A stretch of DNA of 40,597 nt from Candidatus Bathyarchaeota archaeon. GTDB lineage: Archaea > Thermoproteota > CALKCG01 > B24. This document shows positions 15,287 to 23,175 of the stretch, piece by piece. Under the pieces are notes generated by a model. That model worked only from the letters and a program-made list of their open reading frames with translations. It had not been told where the DNA came from and did no database searches. The stretch lies in contig JAGTQM010000016.1 of the NCBI GenBank assembly GCA_018396755.1, positions 1 through 40,597 on the forward strand, given 5' to 3'. The translations under genes were made by a program, and so were the position numbers. Within the stretch, counting starts at the first letter, position 1; every line of letters begins with the position of its first letter.

Positions 15287-16999
15287 ATGCAGAATATTTG
15301 GAAAATTCTAAGGATTACTATATTGGCTTCAACGTTTTTAACGTTCACGATTCTAGTTCTATTTCCAACAATTTTCCTAGCATCTTTCCCATTAATTTAC
15401 ATAGACGATATTAGGTATGAAGTTTTCGAAAACCCGCTTATAGGGAGCGAAAACCTAAGATTGATCATAGAAGTTTTAACATTCTCCTTTAAACTTTCAG
15501 CGTCAACGGTTCTCGTTGACATCTTACTGGGCATCCCCCTAGCCTTCATATTGGCTAGGGGTAATTTCCCAGGTAAACTACTTCTCGAAACGTTAGTCAC
15601 CTTACCTTTAGTCATGCCGACATCCGGTTTCGGCTTCGCATCCCTATTGACTTGGACAACGGTGTCGGGGGTAGGCAAGTGGTTTGGTCTAAGTAGAGGG
15701 ATTTTAAGCATTACGTCAAACCTACCGTTCATAGATGTGCCCATTATAATATTCATAGTTCATGTGAGTCTAACTCTACCGTATATTGTTAGGACTGTAC
15801 AGGCGAAGCTTGTAGAAGTCGACATAGTCTATGAAGATGCGTCTAGAACACTTGGAGCTACGTCTCTAACGACATTTAGGAAAATTCTAATGCCTGAATT
15901 GCTTCCGGCAATTTTCTCAGGATCGGTGCTTGCATTCGCCAGGTCTCTTGGTGAAACTGGTGCAACAATAATCGTAGCTGGTGTTAGGCTTACAGCAGCC
16001 GTAGCTGTTGTAAAGTGGGAGTTTGAGTTTAAGCTTGGAGCTGCTGCATTTCTAGGTTTAATACTGGTGCTCATAACTTGGTTGATAATACTTCCTGCTG
16101 AACTGTTTTTAACAAGTGCCAAGGGGGGTATTGTTAAACCTCCATCTTTAATCTCTGGGACTATCGTTGAAAGAGCTCTTATAAAGCTTGAGGCTAAATT
16201 CTCCAAGAGAATTTTTAAAAATATCCTCCATGGAGTATGCGTCGCCCTACTACTCGTCTTAGTAATTGTACCTATTGTAGTGGTTGTAGAGTCTGTTTTC
16301 AGCTACATGTTTAAAGATCCGTATACTGGTAAGACTGAGGGAAGTGTAATCTACCAACTCTTTGGTCCTGCAAACTACTTGCCCATAATGCTCAGATCAA
16401 CAGCTGTATCCTTCGCATCGGCGTTTACATCAACATATATCTCAGTCTTCCTTTCTATACCGCTTGTCTATATAATCGATAGGTATAGGGTTGGCAGGAT
16501 TCTAAGAGCACTACTTAAAGTCCCACTTGTAATACCGTCGTCTGCTTTAGGTCTATCTGTGCTTCTTTTCTGGGGCCCTAAGTTTCTAGGGCTGTTAACC
16601 CCGAGTATTTGGCTTATAATTTTAACGCAGATAGTTTTCTCAGTACCAGTAATAGTTGAGACTACTATGGCGGTTTATGAGGGATCTAATATTAAACTTT
16701 ATGAGGATGCCGCTAAAACTCTTGGAGCAAACCCATACCATGTTGTTGAGAAAATAAGCCTACCCATTCTTAAAGAAGGTATAATCACTGGAGCCATTTT
16801 GTCTTTTACACACTCCCTTGGAGAAACAGGTGCGGCTATGATAGTAATGGGGGCTGATATCCCCATATCGGTTTTAGTCGTCAACATGGTGGAATCGTTA
16901 GCCATACCTGCAGCCTTATTCACTTCAGCTTATCTGATTATTATATCCACTATCATGATAGTTGTGTTCAGAATCGTCAGTGGAAGGAGAAGAATTTAA
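15287..16999 (+). CDS. ABC importer permease, two permease domains fused
   Basis: A 570-residue protein made of two homologous permease domains (about 1-270 and 300-570), each with five or six membrane helices. Both halves keep the cytoplasmic EAA loop that docks on the ATPase: EDASRTLGATSLTTFRKILM in the first and EDAAKTLGANPYHVVEKISL in the second. The SLGETGAtiIV stretch after each loop is typical of the CysT/CysW/ModB group (sulfate, molybdate, tungstate), which are usually separate genes or homodimers; here they are fused as in ThiP/FbpB. Start ATG follows AGGGG. Second gene of the operon. Confidence 0.9.
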   Translation: MQNIWKILRITILASTFLTFTILVLFPTIFLASFPLIYIDDIRYEVFENPLIGSENLRLIIEVLTFSFKLSASTVLVDILLGIPLAFILARGNFPGKLLLETLVTLPLVMPTSGFGFASLLTWTTVSGVGKWFGLSRGILSITSNLPFIDVPIIIFIVHVSLTLPYIVRTVQAKLVEVDIVYEDASRTLGATSLTTFRKILMPELLPAIFSGSVLAFARSLGETGATIIVAGVRLTAAVAVVKWEFEFKLGAAAFLGLILVLITWLIILPAELFLTSAKGGIVKPPSLISGTIVERALIKLEAKFSKRIFKNILHGVCVALLLVLVIVPIVVVVESVFSYMFKDPYTGKTEGSVIYQLFGPANYLPIMLRSTAVSFASAFTSTYISVFLSIPLVYIIDRYRVGRILRALLKVPLVIPSSALGLSVLLFWGPKFLGLLTPSIWLIILTQIVFSVPVIVETTMAVYEGSNIKLYEDAAKTLGANPYHVVEKISLPILKEGIITGAILSFTHSLGETGAAMIVMGADIPISVLVVNMVESLAIPAALFTSAYLIIISTIMIVVFRIVSGRRRI

Positions 17000-17029
17000 T
17001 ATTTTGCTTGTATTTGTTTCTACTGTAAA

Positions 17030-18124
17030 ATGGGGAGTTTAAGACTGTCCAATGTTTCAAAAAGATTTGGGAAGGTTGTTGCTCTTAAAAATATGAGCTT
17101 AGAAATTTCAGATGGCGAGTATGTTGTTGTACTCGGTCCAACAGGAGCTGGTAAGACAACTCTTCTAAAGATAATAGCTGGTCTTCTAAAGCAAGATACT
17201 GGCGAAATCTACATAGACGGTGTTAAAGTCGATGATTATCCACCGGAGGAGAGAAACGTTTCCCTATTCTTCCAAAATTTTGCGCTTTTCCCCCACATGA
17301 CCATTTTGGAGAATGTAGCCTTCGGCTTAAAAGTTAGAGGTTATGATTCGAGAGAAGCTGAAAACAGGGCTTTAGAAGCCTTGAGGTTGATGCACTTAGA
17401 CAATCGAGCATACTCATACCCTCGAGAATTAAGCGGTGGAATGCAGCAAAGAGTCGCTTTAGCTAGAACTATAATAACAGGTGCAAGCATACTGCTTTTA
17501 GATGAGCCTCTAAGTCAGCTTGACGCTAAGATAAAATCGGAGCTTCAGTATGAGCTTAGAGACTTTGTTAAAAACCTCGGTTTAACTGCTCTACATGTAA
17601 CGAACGATGTCGAAGAGGCTTTAGCATTGGCAGATAGAATAGCTATTATAAATAGAGGTGAAGTTGTTCAAGTTGGAACACCGTTTGAAATGGTAGAAGA
17701 GCCTAAGGACGTTTTCGTTGCGGGATTCATGACTGATATGAACCTTATGGAGGGGATTGTTGAAGAAGTTTCCACAAATAGTGTAATTGTTGATATAGGG
17801 AATATTAAGCTAAGATCTTCTAGGAAGGGGTCGTTTAGGAGAGGAGAAATGGTTATAGTAGGGGTTAAATCAAAAGATTTCAAAGTTCAGAAGGCCGACG
17901 GAGAGCTTGTTTGTAGGATTGAAGACTCTATCTTCTCATTCAAATATAGGAAGCTTATTGTATGCTTCGACAATGGATTGAGGGTGCAAGTTAAAACAGA
18001 TAAAAGTGGTCTTGAGAAAGGTGCGTATGTGTCTCTCAGAGTTGACCCAAATGACGTCTACCTTTTTCCATGTCCGAAAGGTGGTTTAAGAGCAGCTATA
18101 GCTGAAATAACAGGTGTCTCGTAA
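17030..18124 (+). CDS. ABC importer ATPase 1 (H-loop Asn variant)
   Basis: A 364-residue ATP-binding subunit. Walker A GPTGAGKT (36-43), Q-loop Q82, signature LSGGMQQR (134-141), Walker B LLLDE (155-159) with catalytic glutamate are all present. The switch position that should be histidine is asparagine: HVTNDVEEA, N192. A C-terminal regulatory (TOBE-like) domain runs from about 240. It starts 30 bases after the permease and its stop overlaps the start of the second ATPase (TAATG). The conserved signature means it can still complete the partner's ATP site. Substrate unknown. Confidence 0.9.
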   Translation: MGSLRLSNVSKRFGKVVALKNMSLEISDGEYVVVLGPTGAGKTTLLKIIAGLLKQDTGEIYIDGVKVDDYPPEERNVSLFFQNFALFPHMTILENVAFGLKVRGYDSREAENRALEALRLMHLDNRAYSYPRELSGGMQQRVALARTIITGASILLLDEPLSQLDAKIKSELQYELRDFVKNLGLTALHVTNDVEEALALADRIAIINRGEVVQVGTPFEMVEEPKDVFVAGFMTDMNLMEGIVEEVSTNSVIVDIGNIKLRSSRKGSFRRGEMVIVGVKSKDFKVQKADGELVCRIEDSIFSFKYRKLIVCFDNGLRVQVKTDKSGLEKGAYVSLRVDPNDVYLFPCPKGGLRAAIAEITGVS

Positions 18125-19227
18125 TGCCTGAAGTAAAACTTGTAGATGTAACTAAGAGGTTTGGAGACGTGCATGCTCTAAGGGGAGTAAGTCTAACGGT
18201 TAAAGATGGCGAATACGTATGTATACTTGGGCCAAGTGGATGCGGTAAATCTACGCTTTTGAGGATAATAGCTGGTCTTCTACAACCGGACAGCGGAAGC
18301 ATCTACATTGACGGAAGAGATGTTACATATAAGCCTCCTGAAGAGAGGCAAGTCGGTTTCGTTTTCCAAAATATAGCTTTATTCCCTCACATGGATAGTT
18401 GGAGTAATGTTACATACGGCCCAGTGGTTAAATGCATGGACAGGGATACAGCGTATAAGGCGGTTAGAGAACTTATGGTCATTCTTAACATCGCCAAATA
18501 TAGCGGGCTTTACCCCTATGAGTTAAGCGGGGGAATCGCTCAAATGATTGCCATAGTGCGAGCTTTAGCTACTGGAGCTAAGCTTCTCCTTTTAGATGAA
18601 CCGTTAGGAGCTTTAGACCCTAGGGTAAGAGTAAACCTCAAGTATGAGCTCAGGAGGATGGTTAAAGACTTGAATTTAACTGCAATACATGTAACACATA
18701 ATCAGGAAGAAGCATTAACGGTAGCTGATAGAATAGTTGTTATGCGAAGTGGTATTGTTGAAGGCTTCGATACGCCTGAAAACCTTTACTGGCGTCCAAA
18801 AAACCTTTTCATAGCAGACTTCATAGGGAAAGTTAATATAATGAGAGGAGTGATTAGTAGAGTTATTGGAGAGAAAGTTTTAATCAGTCTTACTAATGGT
18901 CAGTTAGTTGAACTGCATGCTGAAGGTTTTTCAGAGGGAGATAGTGTCGTTTTAGCTATAAGACCTGAAAACTTTGAGTTTTCCTCAGACGATGTGATGC
19001 AAGACATTTCTTTAACTGGGGTCGTGGCAAGGGTTAGATTCATGGGTGAATACTACCGGTACGACGTAAGAACTGAGGCCGGTGAAACCATAATTGTAAA
19101 CTATCCGGTAGGTGGAGATGTTAAAAAACTAGGTGAAAAAGTCAGGATCTGGTTTAACCCGGAGACTGTTCTCATTTATCCATATCCAGAAAAAGGCATT
19201 GAGAAGGAACTCATGGTTGAAATATAA
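18124..19227 (+). CDS. ABC importer ATPase 2 (divergent signature)
   Basis: A 367-residue ATP-binding subunit related to the preceding one. Walker A GPSGCGKS (36-43), Q82, Walker B LLLDE and the switch histidine H192 (VTHNQEEA) are canonical, but the signature reads LSGGIAQM instead of LSGGQQQR: the LSGG core is kept while the following conserved Gln and Arg are lost. A TOBE-like C-terminal domain follows from about 240 (VVLAIRPENFEF). Last gene of the operon, ending 4 bases from the convergent purA stop. Together with ATPase 1 it should form a heterodimer under the fused permease. Confidence 0.9.
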   Translation: MPEVKLVDVTKRFGDVHALRGVSLTVKDGEYVCILGPSGCGKSTLLRIIAGLLQPDSGSIYIDGRDVTYKPPEERQVGFVFQNIALFPHMDSWSNVTYGPVVKCMDRDTAYKAVRELMVILNIAKYSGLYPYELSGGIAQMIAIVRALATGAKLLLLDEPLGALDPRVRVNLKYELRRMVKDLNLTAIHVTHNQEEALTVADRIVVMRSGIVEGFDTPENLYWRPKNLFIADFIGKVNIMRGVISRVIGEKVLISLTNGQLVELHAEGFSEGDSVVLAIRPENFEFSSDDVMQDISLTGVVARVRFMGEYYRYDVRTEAGETIIVNYPVGGDVKKLGEKVRIWFNPETVLIYPYPEKGIEKELMVEI

Positions 19228-19231
19228 ACTT

Positions 19232-20224
19232 TTAAAGCCTTCTATCGATTACATCTTCAACATTAGGTCCCGTGCCTATCAATGCTACTGGGACTTTAAG
19301 CTTCTCTTCAATTTCTCTTATGAACTGTTTAGCTTCCAACGGTAGTTCGCCGAAAGACCTTACCCCTGCGCACTCAGGGTAAAGAACGTCTAATTTTGTT
19401 ATGGCAAGTTGTGTAGGTGTATTAAGCATAACTGCTTTTGAAGCTAAGTTAAAGTTAAATGGTGCTGCTCTACGCTCTCTACCAGTTACTGTAGCCTTCT
19501 CCAGCCATCCTCTTCTTAAAGCTTCTTCACGATCAATCTCTCCTTCAAGGGGGCCTTTACCAACTCTAGTGACATAGGCTTTGAAAACAAGTAGGACGTC
19601 ATCAATTTTCTTAGGTCCTATACCTGCTTCACTGCATATAGCTGAGGCTATTGTATCCCTACTTGTAACATACGGATATGTGCCATGGATGAGTGATAGA
19701 AAGGTTCCCTGAGTTCCCTCGAGAATAACCTTCCCCTTCCTATCGAGTAATTTATTTAGCTCTAAGGGAACATCTGCTAAATACTCTTTAAGTTCTTCAA
19801 CATCTTCAGCAAGTTTAGCTACGCGTCTAACCCTATCCGCTATGGCTGGCCCAACGCCTTGACCCGTTGTTCCTATCCGTCCGCCTGTAGCCTGGTCAAG
19901 CTCGACATGTTTAGCCTCTATTATTGAACTATACTTATCAACCCATATTCTACCTTTAACGTTTGTTTCATCAACCTCTTTTAGGAATACGTCTACATTC
20001 ACATTAGCACCTGGAGCAATATACAATCTACAGTTCTCGTAGACGAATGCCGATGGGACCATCCTTAATCCATATTTTACACCTCTCCATACCACGGTAT
20101 GCCCAGCGTTAACAGAACCAGTCCTAGCACAAGCATCTACTTCATCTCTTAAAGCCAAGTAAGCTACTATCTTACCTTTTCCCTCATCTCCGAAAAAACC
20201 ACCGACCACAACTATGCACGGCAT
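19232..20224 (-). CDS. purA: Adenylosuccinate synthetase, short archaeal form
   Basis: Joins IMP and aspartate with GTP hydrolysis on the way to AMP. The 330-residue length is the short archaeal type (bacterial enzymes have about 430). Motifs: the phosphate-binding GGFFGDEGKGKI, NAGHTVV, GTTGQGVGPA, ILEGTQGTFLS and TGRERRAAPFN. I start at the ATG at 20224 (MPCIVVVGG), preceded by GGTG at 6 bases; an upstream in-frame ATG at 20236 adds only four residues. No purB in the window; convergent with the ABC operon. Confidence 0.95.
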   Translation of the reverse strand: MPCIVVVGGFFGDEGKGKIVAYLALRDEVDACARTGSVNAGHTVVWRGVKYGLRMVPSAFVYENCRLYIAPGANVNVDVFLKEVDETNVKGRIWVDKYSSIIEAKHVELDQATGGRIGTTGQGVGPAIADRVRRVAKLAEDVEELKEYLADVPLELNKLLDRKGKVILEGTQGTFLSLIHGTYPYVTSRDTIASAICSEAGIGPKKIDDVLLVFKAYVTRVGKGPLEGEIDREEALRRGWLEKATVTGRERRAAPFNFNLASKAVMLNTPTQLAITKLDVLYPECAGVRSFGELPLEAKQFIREIEEKLKVPVALIGTGPNVEDVIDRRL

Positions 20225-20424
20225 AGAAAACACCATCTAGAAGAAGGGTCGTTGTCTGTATTTAAGAAGTTCTATCTATTAGATTCAATCGATGAACTAT
20301 CATACTTTTTCACTGGTTATTAAGAGGCTAGACTTTACATTAGAGTGAGGAGATTTAGAGTAGCGTCTTATGGAAGATTAATTAGGTTTCTCAGAAGTAT
20401 GAATAAAGTTCAAGTATTTATTGA

Positions 20425-20451
20425 AAACCGTTCTACTTGTTTAAACGGTTT
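20425..20451. repeat. Inverted repeat upstream of the SIMPL gene
   Basis: AAACCGTT (20425-20432) and AACGGTTT (20444-20451) form a perfect 8-base inverted repeat around an 11-base spacer, 57 bases before the SIMPL start and just upstream of its TATA-like element (TTTTATATTA, 20486-20495). It could be an operator for a dimeric regulator or a small hairpin. Confidence 0.4.
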
Positions 20452-20507
20452 GTTCCATAGGATAGATTATTTACTCCGACTTACCTTTTATATTAATTGG
20501 TTTTAGA

Positions 20508-21257
20508 ATGACCAGTGGAGGATTTAAAATAACTTTTCTAATAGTAGCGATACTGATTTTTTCAGTAGCAATAGTGATATTAACAATAACCTCACCTGAA
20601 AACCTGAAGACGGCTACCGGGGTTGTAGAGGAGAATAGATCCACCTTATCCATCAGCGGTATAGGTCTTATAACCGTTAAACCGGATCAAGTCTCAGTAA
20701 GGCTTACACTAGAGACAGAGGCTAAAACAGCCTCTGAAGCCTTATCTAAAAACACAGAACTCATGAATAAGGTTATAGAAGCAGTGAAGCAACTCGGTTT
20801 AGAAGATAGAGAACTTAAGACAACAGCTCTGAGCATATATCCTCAATACTTCTATCCAAAGGATGAACCGCCTATTTTAACAGGCTATATGGCTGTGAAC
20901 ACGATAACAGTTACAACTAAGAAGCTTGAAATAGTAGGCCTACTGATAGATACCGCCGTAGCAAACGGCATTAATCGTATTGACGGTGTATGGTTTTCCG
21001 TTTCAAACGAGCTTATGAATAGTACTAAACTAACCCTCATATCTCTAGCAGTTGAAGATGCTAAACGTAAAGCTGAGGCGGCCCTAGAACCTCTAGACAT
21101 GTCGATCACTGGTGTTAAAAGCATAGAAGTGGTAGATGTATCAGCGTATGGAACGATCCGGTACGAAGCCTCAGGTATGGTATCTCCAGCAACCCCTATA
21201 CTTCCAGGTGAAACTGAGATTACAGTAACTGTCTACGTAGTATTCTACATAAGCTAA
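20508..21257 (+). CDS. SIMPL (DUF541) domain protein, membrane-anchored
   Basis: A 249-residue protein with one N-terminal membrane segment (about 8-28) and an extracytoplasmic SIMPL/DUF541 domain: STLSISGIGLITVKPDQVSV, LTLETEAKTASEAL, the GYMAVNTITVTTKKLE stretch and a C-terminal TPILPGETEITVTVYVVF. Such proteins form outward-facing oligomeric shells in some bacteria (BP26) but the archaeal role is unknown. ATG at 20508; TATA-like TTTTATATTA lies only about 15 bases upstream, too close for a normal leader, so either the transcript starts at another element or the real start is slightly further in. Monocistronic. Confidence 0.85.
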   Translation: MTSGGFKITFLIVAILIFSVAIVILTITSPENLKTATGVVEENRSTLSISGIGLITVKPDQVSVRLTLETEAKTASEALSKNTELMNKVIEAVKQLGLEDRELKTTALSIYPQYFYPKDEPPILTGYMAVNTITVTTKKLEIVGLLIDTAVANGINRIDGVWFSVSNELMNSTKLTLISLAVEDAKRKAEAALEPLDMSITGVKSIEVVDVSAYGTIRYEASGMVSPATPILPGETEITVTVYVVFYIS

Positions 21258-21355
21258 CCGTCCCTCCATATTTTTTCCAACACTGGAAAATTGTAAAAAG
21301 TTAAATAATCCTTAACACCATTCATATGGTGTTTCATGGTGGTCGATGGTGAGGG

Positions 21356-22615
21356 GTGACCGTTTTCCAGAATAATAGTGAAGAGGTCTCCCAAGAGGTT
21401 GAACTGGAAGGCCATCTTATAGATTCTCTAATACTCCCGAAAATCTTCGATATAATAATGGACCTCGGCGGCGATTTTGAAGTGTTAGAGTTCCAAATAG
21501 GTAGACGTAAAATGGAGACTAGCTATGCGAAACTGCTGATTAAAGGTAGGAGCAGACGGCATCTTGAAGTAATTCTAAAAGAGGTTTATCGTCTCGGAGC
21601 TATTACGCCTACCCCCGAAGAAGTTCAACTTAAAGAAGTTCCGGCCGATATGGTGTTGCCTGACGGTTTCTACGTGACTACAAACCATCCAACCTACGTA
21701 TACTATAGAGGCAATTGGCTTGAGGTTGAAGGCATATGTATGGATAAGGTAATATCGGTAGATCCCTCTTCAAATAGAGCATACTGTAAGTCGATAAGGG
21801 ATGTTAAAGCTGGAGATTTGATAGTCGTCGGTGAAAGAGGGGTTAGAGTTAAACCTCCAGAATATCCTCGAGAAGGGTCTGGAATATTCGAGTTTATGAC
21901 TAGTCGAAGCTCACCTGAGAAACCCTCAACATCCATAATCAAAGTAATAGCAGAGGATATAGTGAAAATCAAAAAGTCTGGCGGTAGAATAGTTGTAGTA
22001 GCTGGTCCAGCGGTTGTACATACAGGTGCTGATGAAGCTCTAGCTAAAATCATAAGAATGGGATTTGTAGACGCCCTTCTCTCAGGTAATGCCTTGGCTG
22101 TTCACGACATTGAATATAACTTATTCGGGACATCTTTAGGGATGTCTGTGAAAAACGGTAAAACTACTGCTGGAAGCAATAGAAATCACCTTGCCGCTAT
22201 AAACGAAATTGTGAAAGCTGGGTCTATAAAAGATGCTGTCACTAAGGGCATTGTAAAATCCGGGATCTTCTATGAATGTGTCATAAACGGTATCCCATAT
22301 GTGTTAGCCGGGTCCATAAGAGACGACGGTCCACTACCCGACGTTATTACGGATACTGTTGAAGCACAGAAGCTTTACAAGTTGCATCTTAAAGGTGCAA
22401 GTATGGTTCTTATGCTTGCAACTATGTTGCACTCTATAGCTGTAGGCAATATGCTACCTTCCACTGTTAAAGTTGTCTGCGTAGATATCAACCCAGCTAC
22501 CTTAATTAAGCTTTTAGATAGAGGTTCAGCTCAAGCTTTAGGCGTGGTTTCAGACGTTGGAACATTCCTACCTATGCTTGCAGAAGAACTTGCAAAACTT
22601 AAAATAAGAGGATGA
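21356..22615 (+). CDS. TIGR00300/LOR-SDH family protein, probable archaeal ornithine cyclodeaminase
   Basis: A 419-residue protein of the archaeal TIGR00300 family, whose Methanococcus maripaludis member was shown to convert ornithine to proline and ammonia with NAD. An N-terminal regulatory-like domain (about 10-110: EGHLIDSLILPKIFDIIMDL) precedes an SH3-like segment and a C-terminal nucleotide-binding domain (VVVAGPAVVHTGADEALAKI, DALLSGNALAVHDIEYNLFG, AGSNRNHLAAINEI). The start is GTG at 21356 within GGTGAGGGGTG. The cytidylate-kinase-like gene follows 13 bases downstream. Family assignment is confident; the activity is transferred from one studied member. Confidence 0.88.
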   Translation: MTVFQNNSEEVSQEVELEGHLIDSLILPKIFDIIMDLGGDFEVLEFQIGRRKMETSYAKLLIKGRSRRHLEVILKEVYRLGAITPTPEEVQLKEVPADMVLPDGFYVTTNHPTYVYYRGNWLEVEGICMDKVISVDPSSNRAYCKSIRDVKAGDLIVVGERGVRVKPPEYPREGSGIFEFMTSRSSPEKPSTSIIKVIAEDIVKIKKSGGRIVVVAGPAVVHTGADEALAKIIRMGFVDALLSGNALAVHDIEYNLFGTSLGMSVKNGKTTAGSNRNHLAAINEIVKAGSIKDAVTKGIVKSGIFYECVINGIPYVLAGSIRDDGPLPDVITDTVEAQKLYKLHLKGASMVLMLATMLHSIAVGNMLPSTVKVVCVDINPATLIKLLDRGSAQALGVVSDVGTFLPMLAEELAKLKIRG

Positions 22616-22628
22616 TTTTAACTAAGCT

Positions 22629-23174
22629 ATGGGTGGTTCTTTGAAAATAGCTCTTGCAGGTCAACTTGGAGCTGGATGTACTGAAGTAGCAGAAATCATA
22701 GCTAGAAAAGTCGGTATTAAAATATATAATAGTGAAACTTTAGTGAGGAAGTTTTTAGCAGAATCCGCTATTAAATTCGGAAATTTCGAGAGGCATGTAT
22801 CCTCTGGAGAAGTACGGCTGGATCGAATTTTCGAAGGCTTAGCCTTAGACATAGTAAGCCTAGAAGATAAAGTGGTGGTTGAGGGTAGGTCCGCCTTCTT
22901 CCTATTAAAGAGGGCGGATGTTTTCAAAGTCCTGCTTGTAGCAGATGACAAATTTAGAGCATCTAGAATAGCTGAAAGAAGGAAGATACCGCTTGAGGAA
23001 GCTGAAGAGGAAATTAGACATAGTGATGAAGAAAGAGGGAATCTTGTGAAGAGATTTTACGGTTTAAACTGGTTAGATCCAAGAAACTATCACATAGTGA
23101 TTAATACAAGCTTTAAGAAAATGGAAGATGCGGCTGAAACAATTCTAGCTTCTTACAAGCTTCTGTTTAAATAA
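22629..23174 (+). CDS. Cytidylate-kinase-like P-loop protein lacking the Walker lysine
   Basis: A 181-residue nucleoside-kinase-fold protein. The P-loop reads AGQLGAGCTEVAEIIA: the invariant Walker A lysine is replaced by cysteine (C17). A lid-like stretch (ASRIAERRKIPLEEAEEEI) and HSDEERGNLVKRFYG, then NYHIVINTS, resemble the Cytidylate_kin_2 group, where the lysine is also often lost. It may bind but not phosphorylate nucleotides. Start ATG at 22629 or TTG at 22641, the latter sitting just behind GGTGG. It follows the ornithine cyclodeaminase gene by 13 bases, so the two are likely co-transcribed. Confidence 0.72.
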   Translation: MGGSLKIALAGQLGAGCTEVAEIIARKVGIKIYNSETLVRKFLAESAIKFGNFERHVSSGEVRLDRIFEGLALDIVSLEDKVVVEGRSAFFLLKRADVFKVLLVADDKFRASRIAERRKIPLEEAEEEIRHSDEERGNLVKRFYGLNWLDPRNYHIVINTSFKKMEDAAETILASYKLLFK

Positions 23175-23175
23175 T

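Noticed and set aside
14142-19227. Firm naming of the importer as a tungstate or molybdate transporter
   Set aside because: The permease type allows it, but the binding protein shows no diagnostic oxyanion motif that I can identify and the AOR gene is far away.
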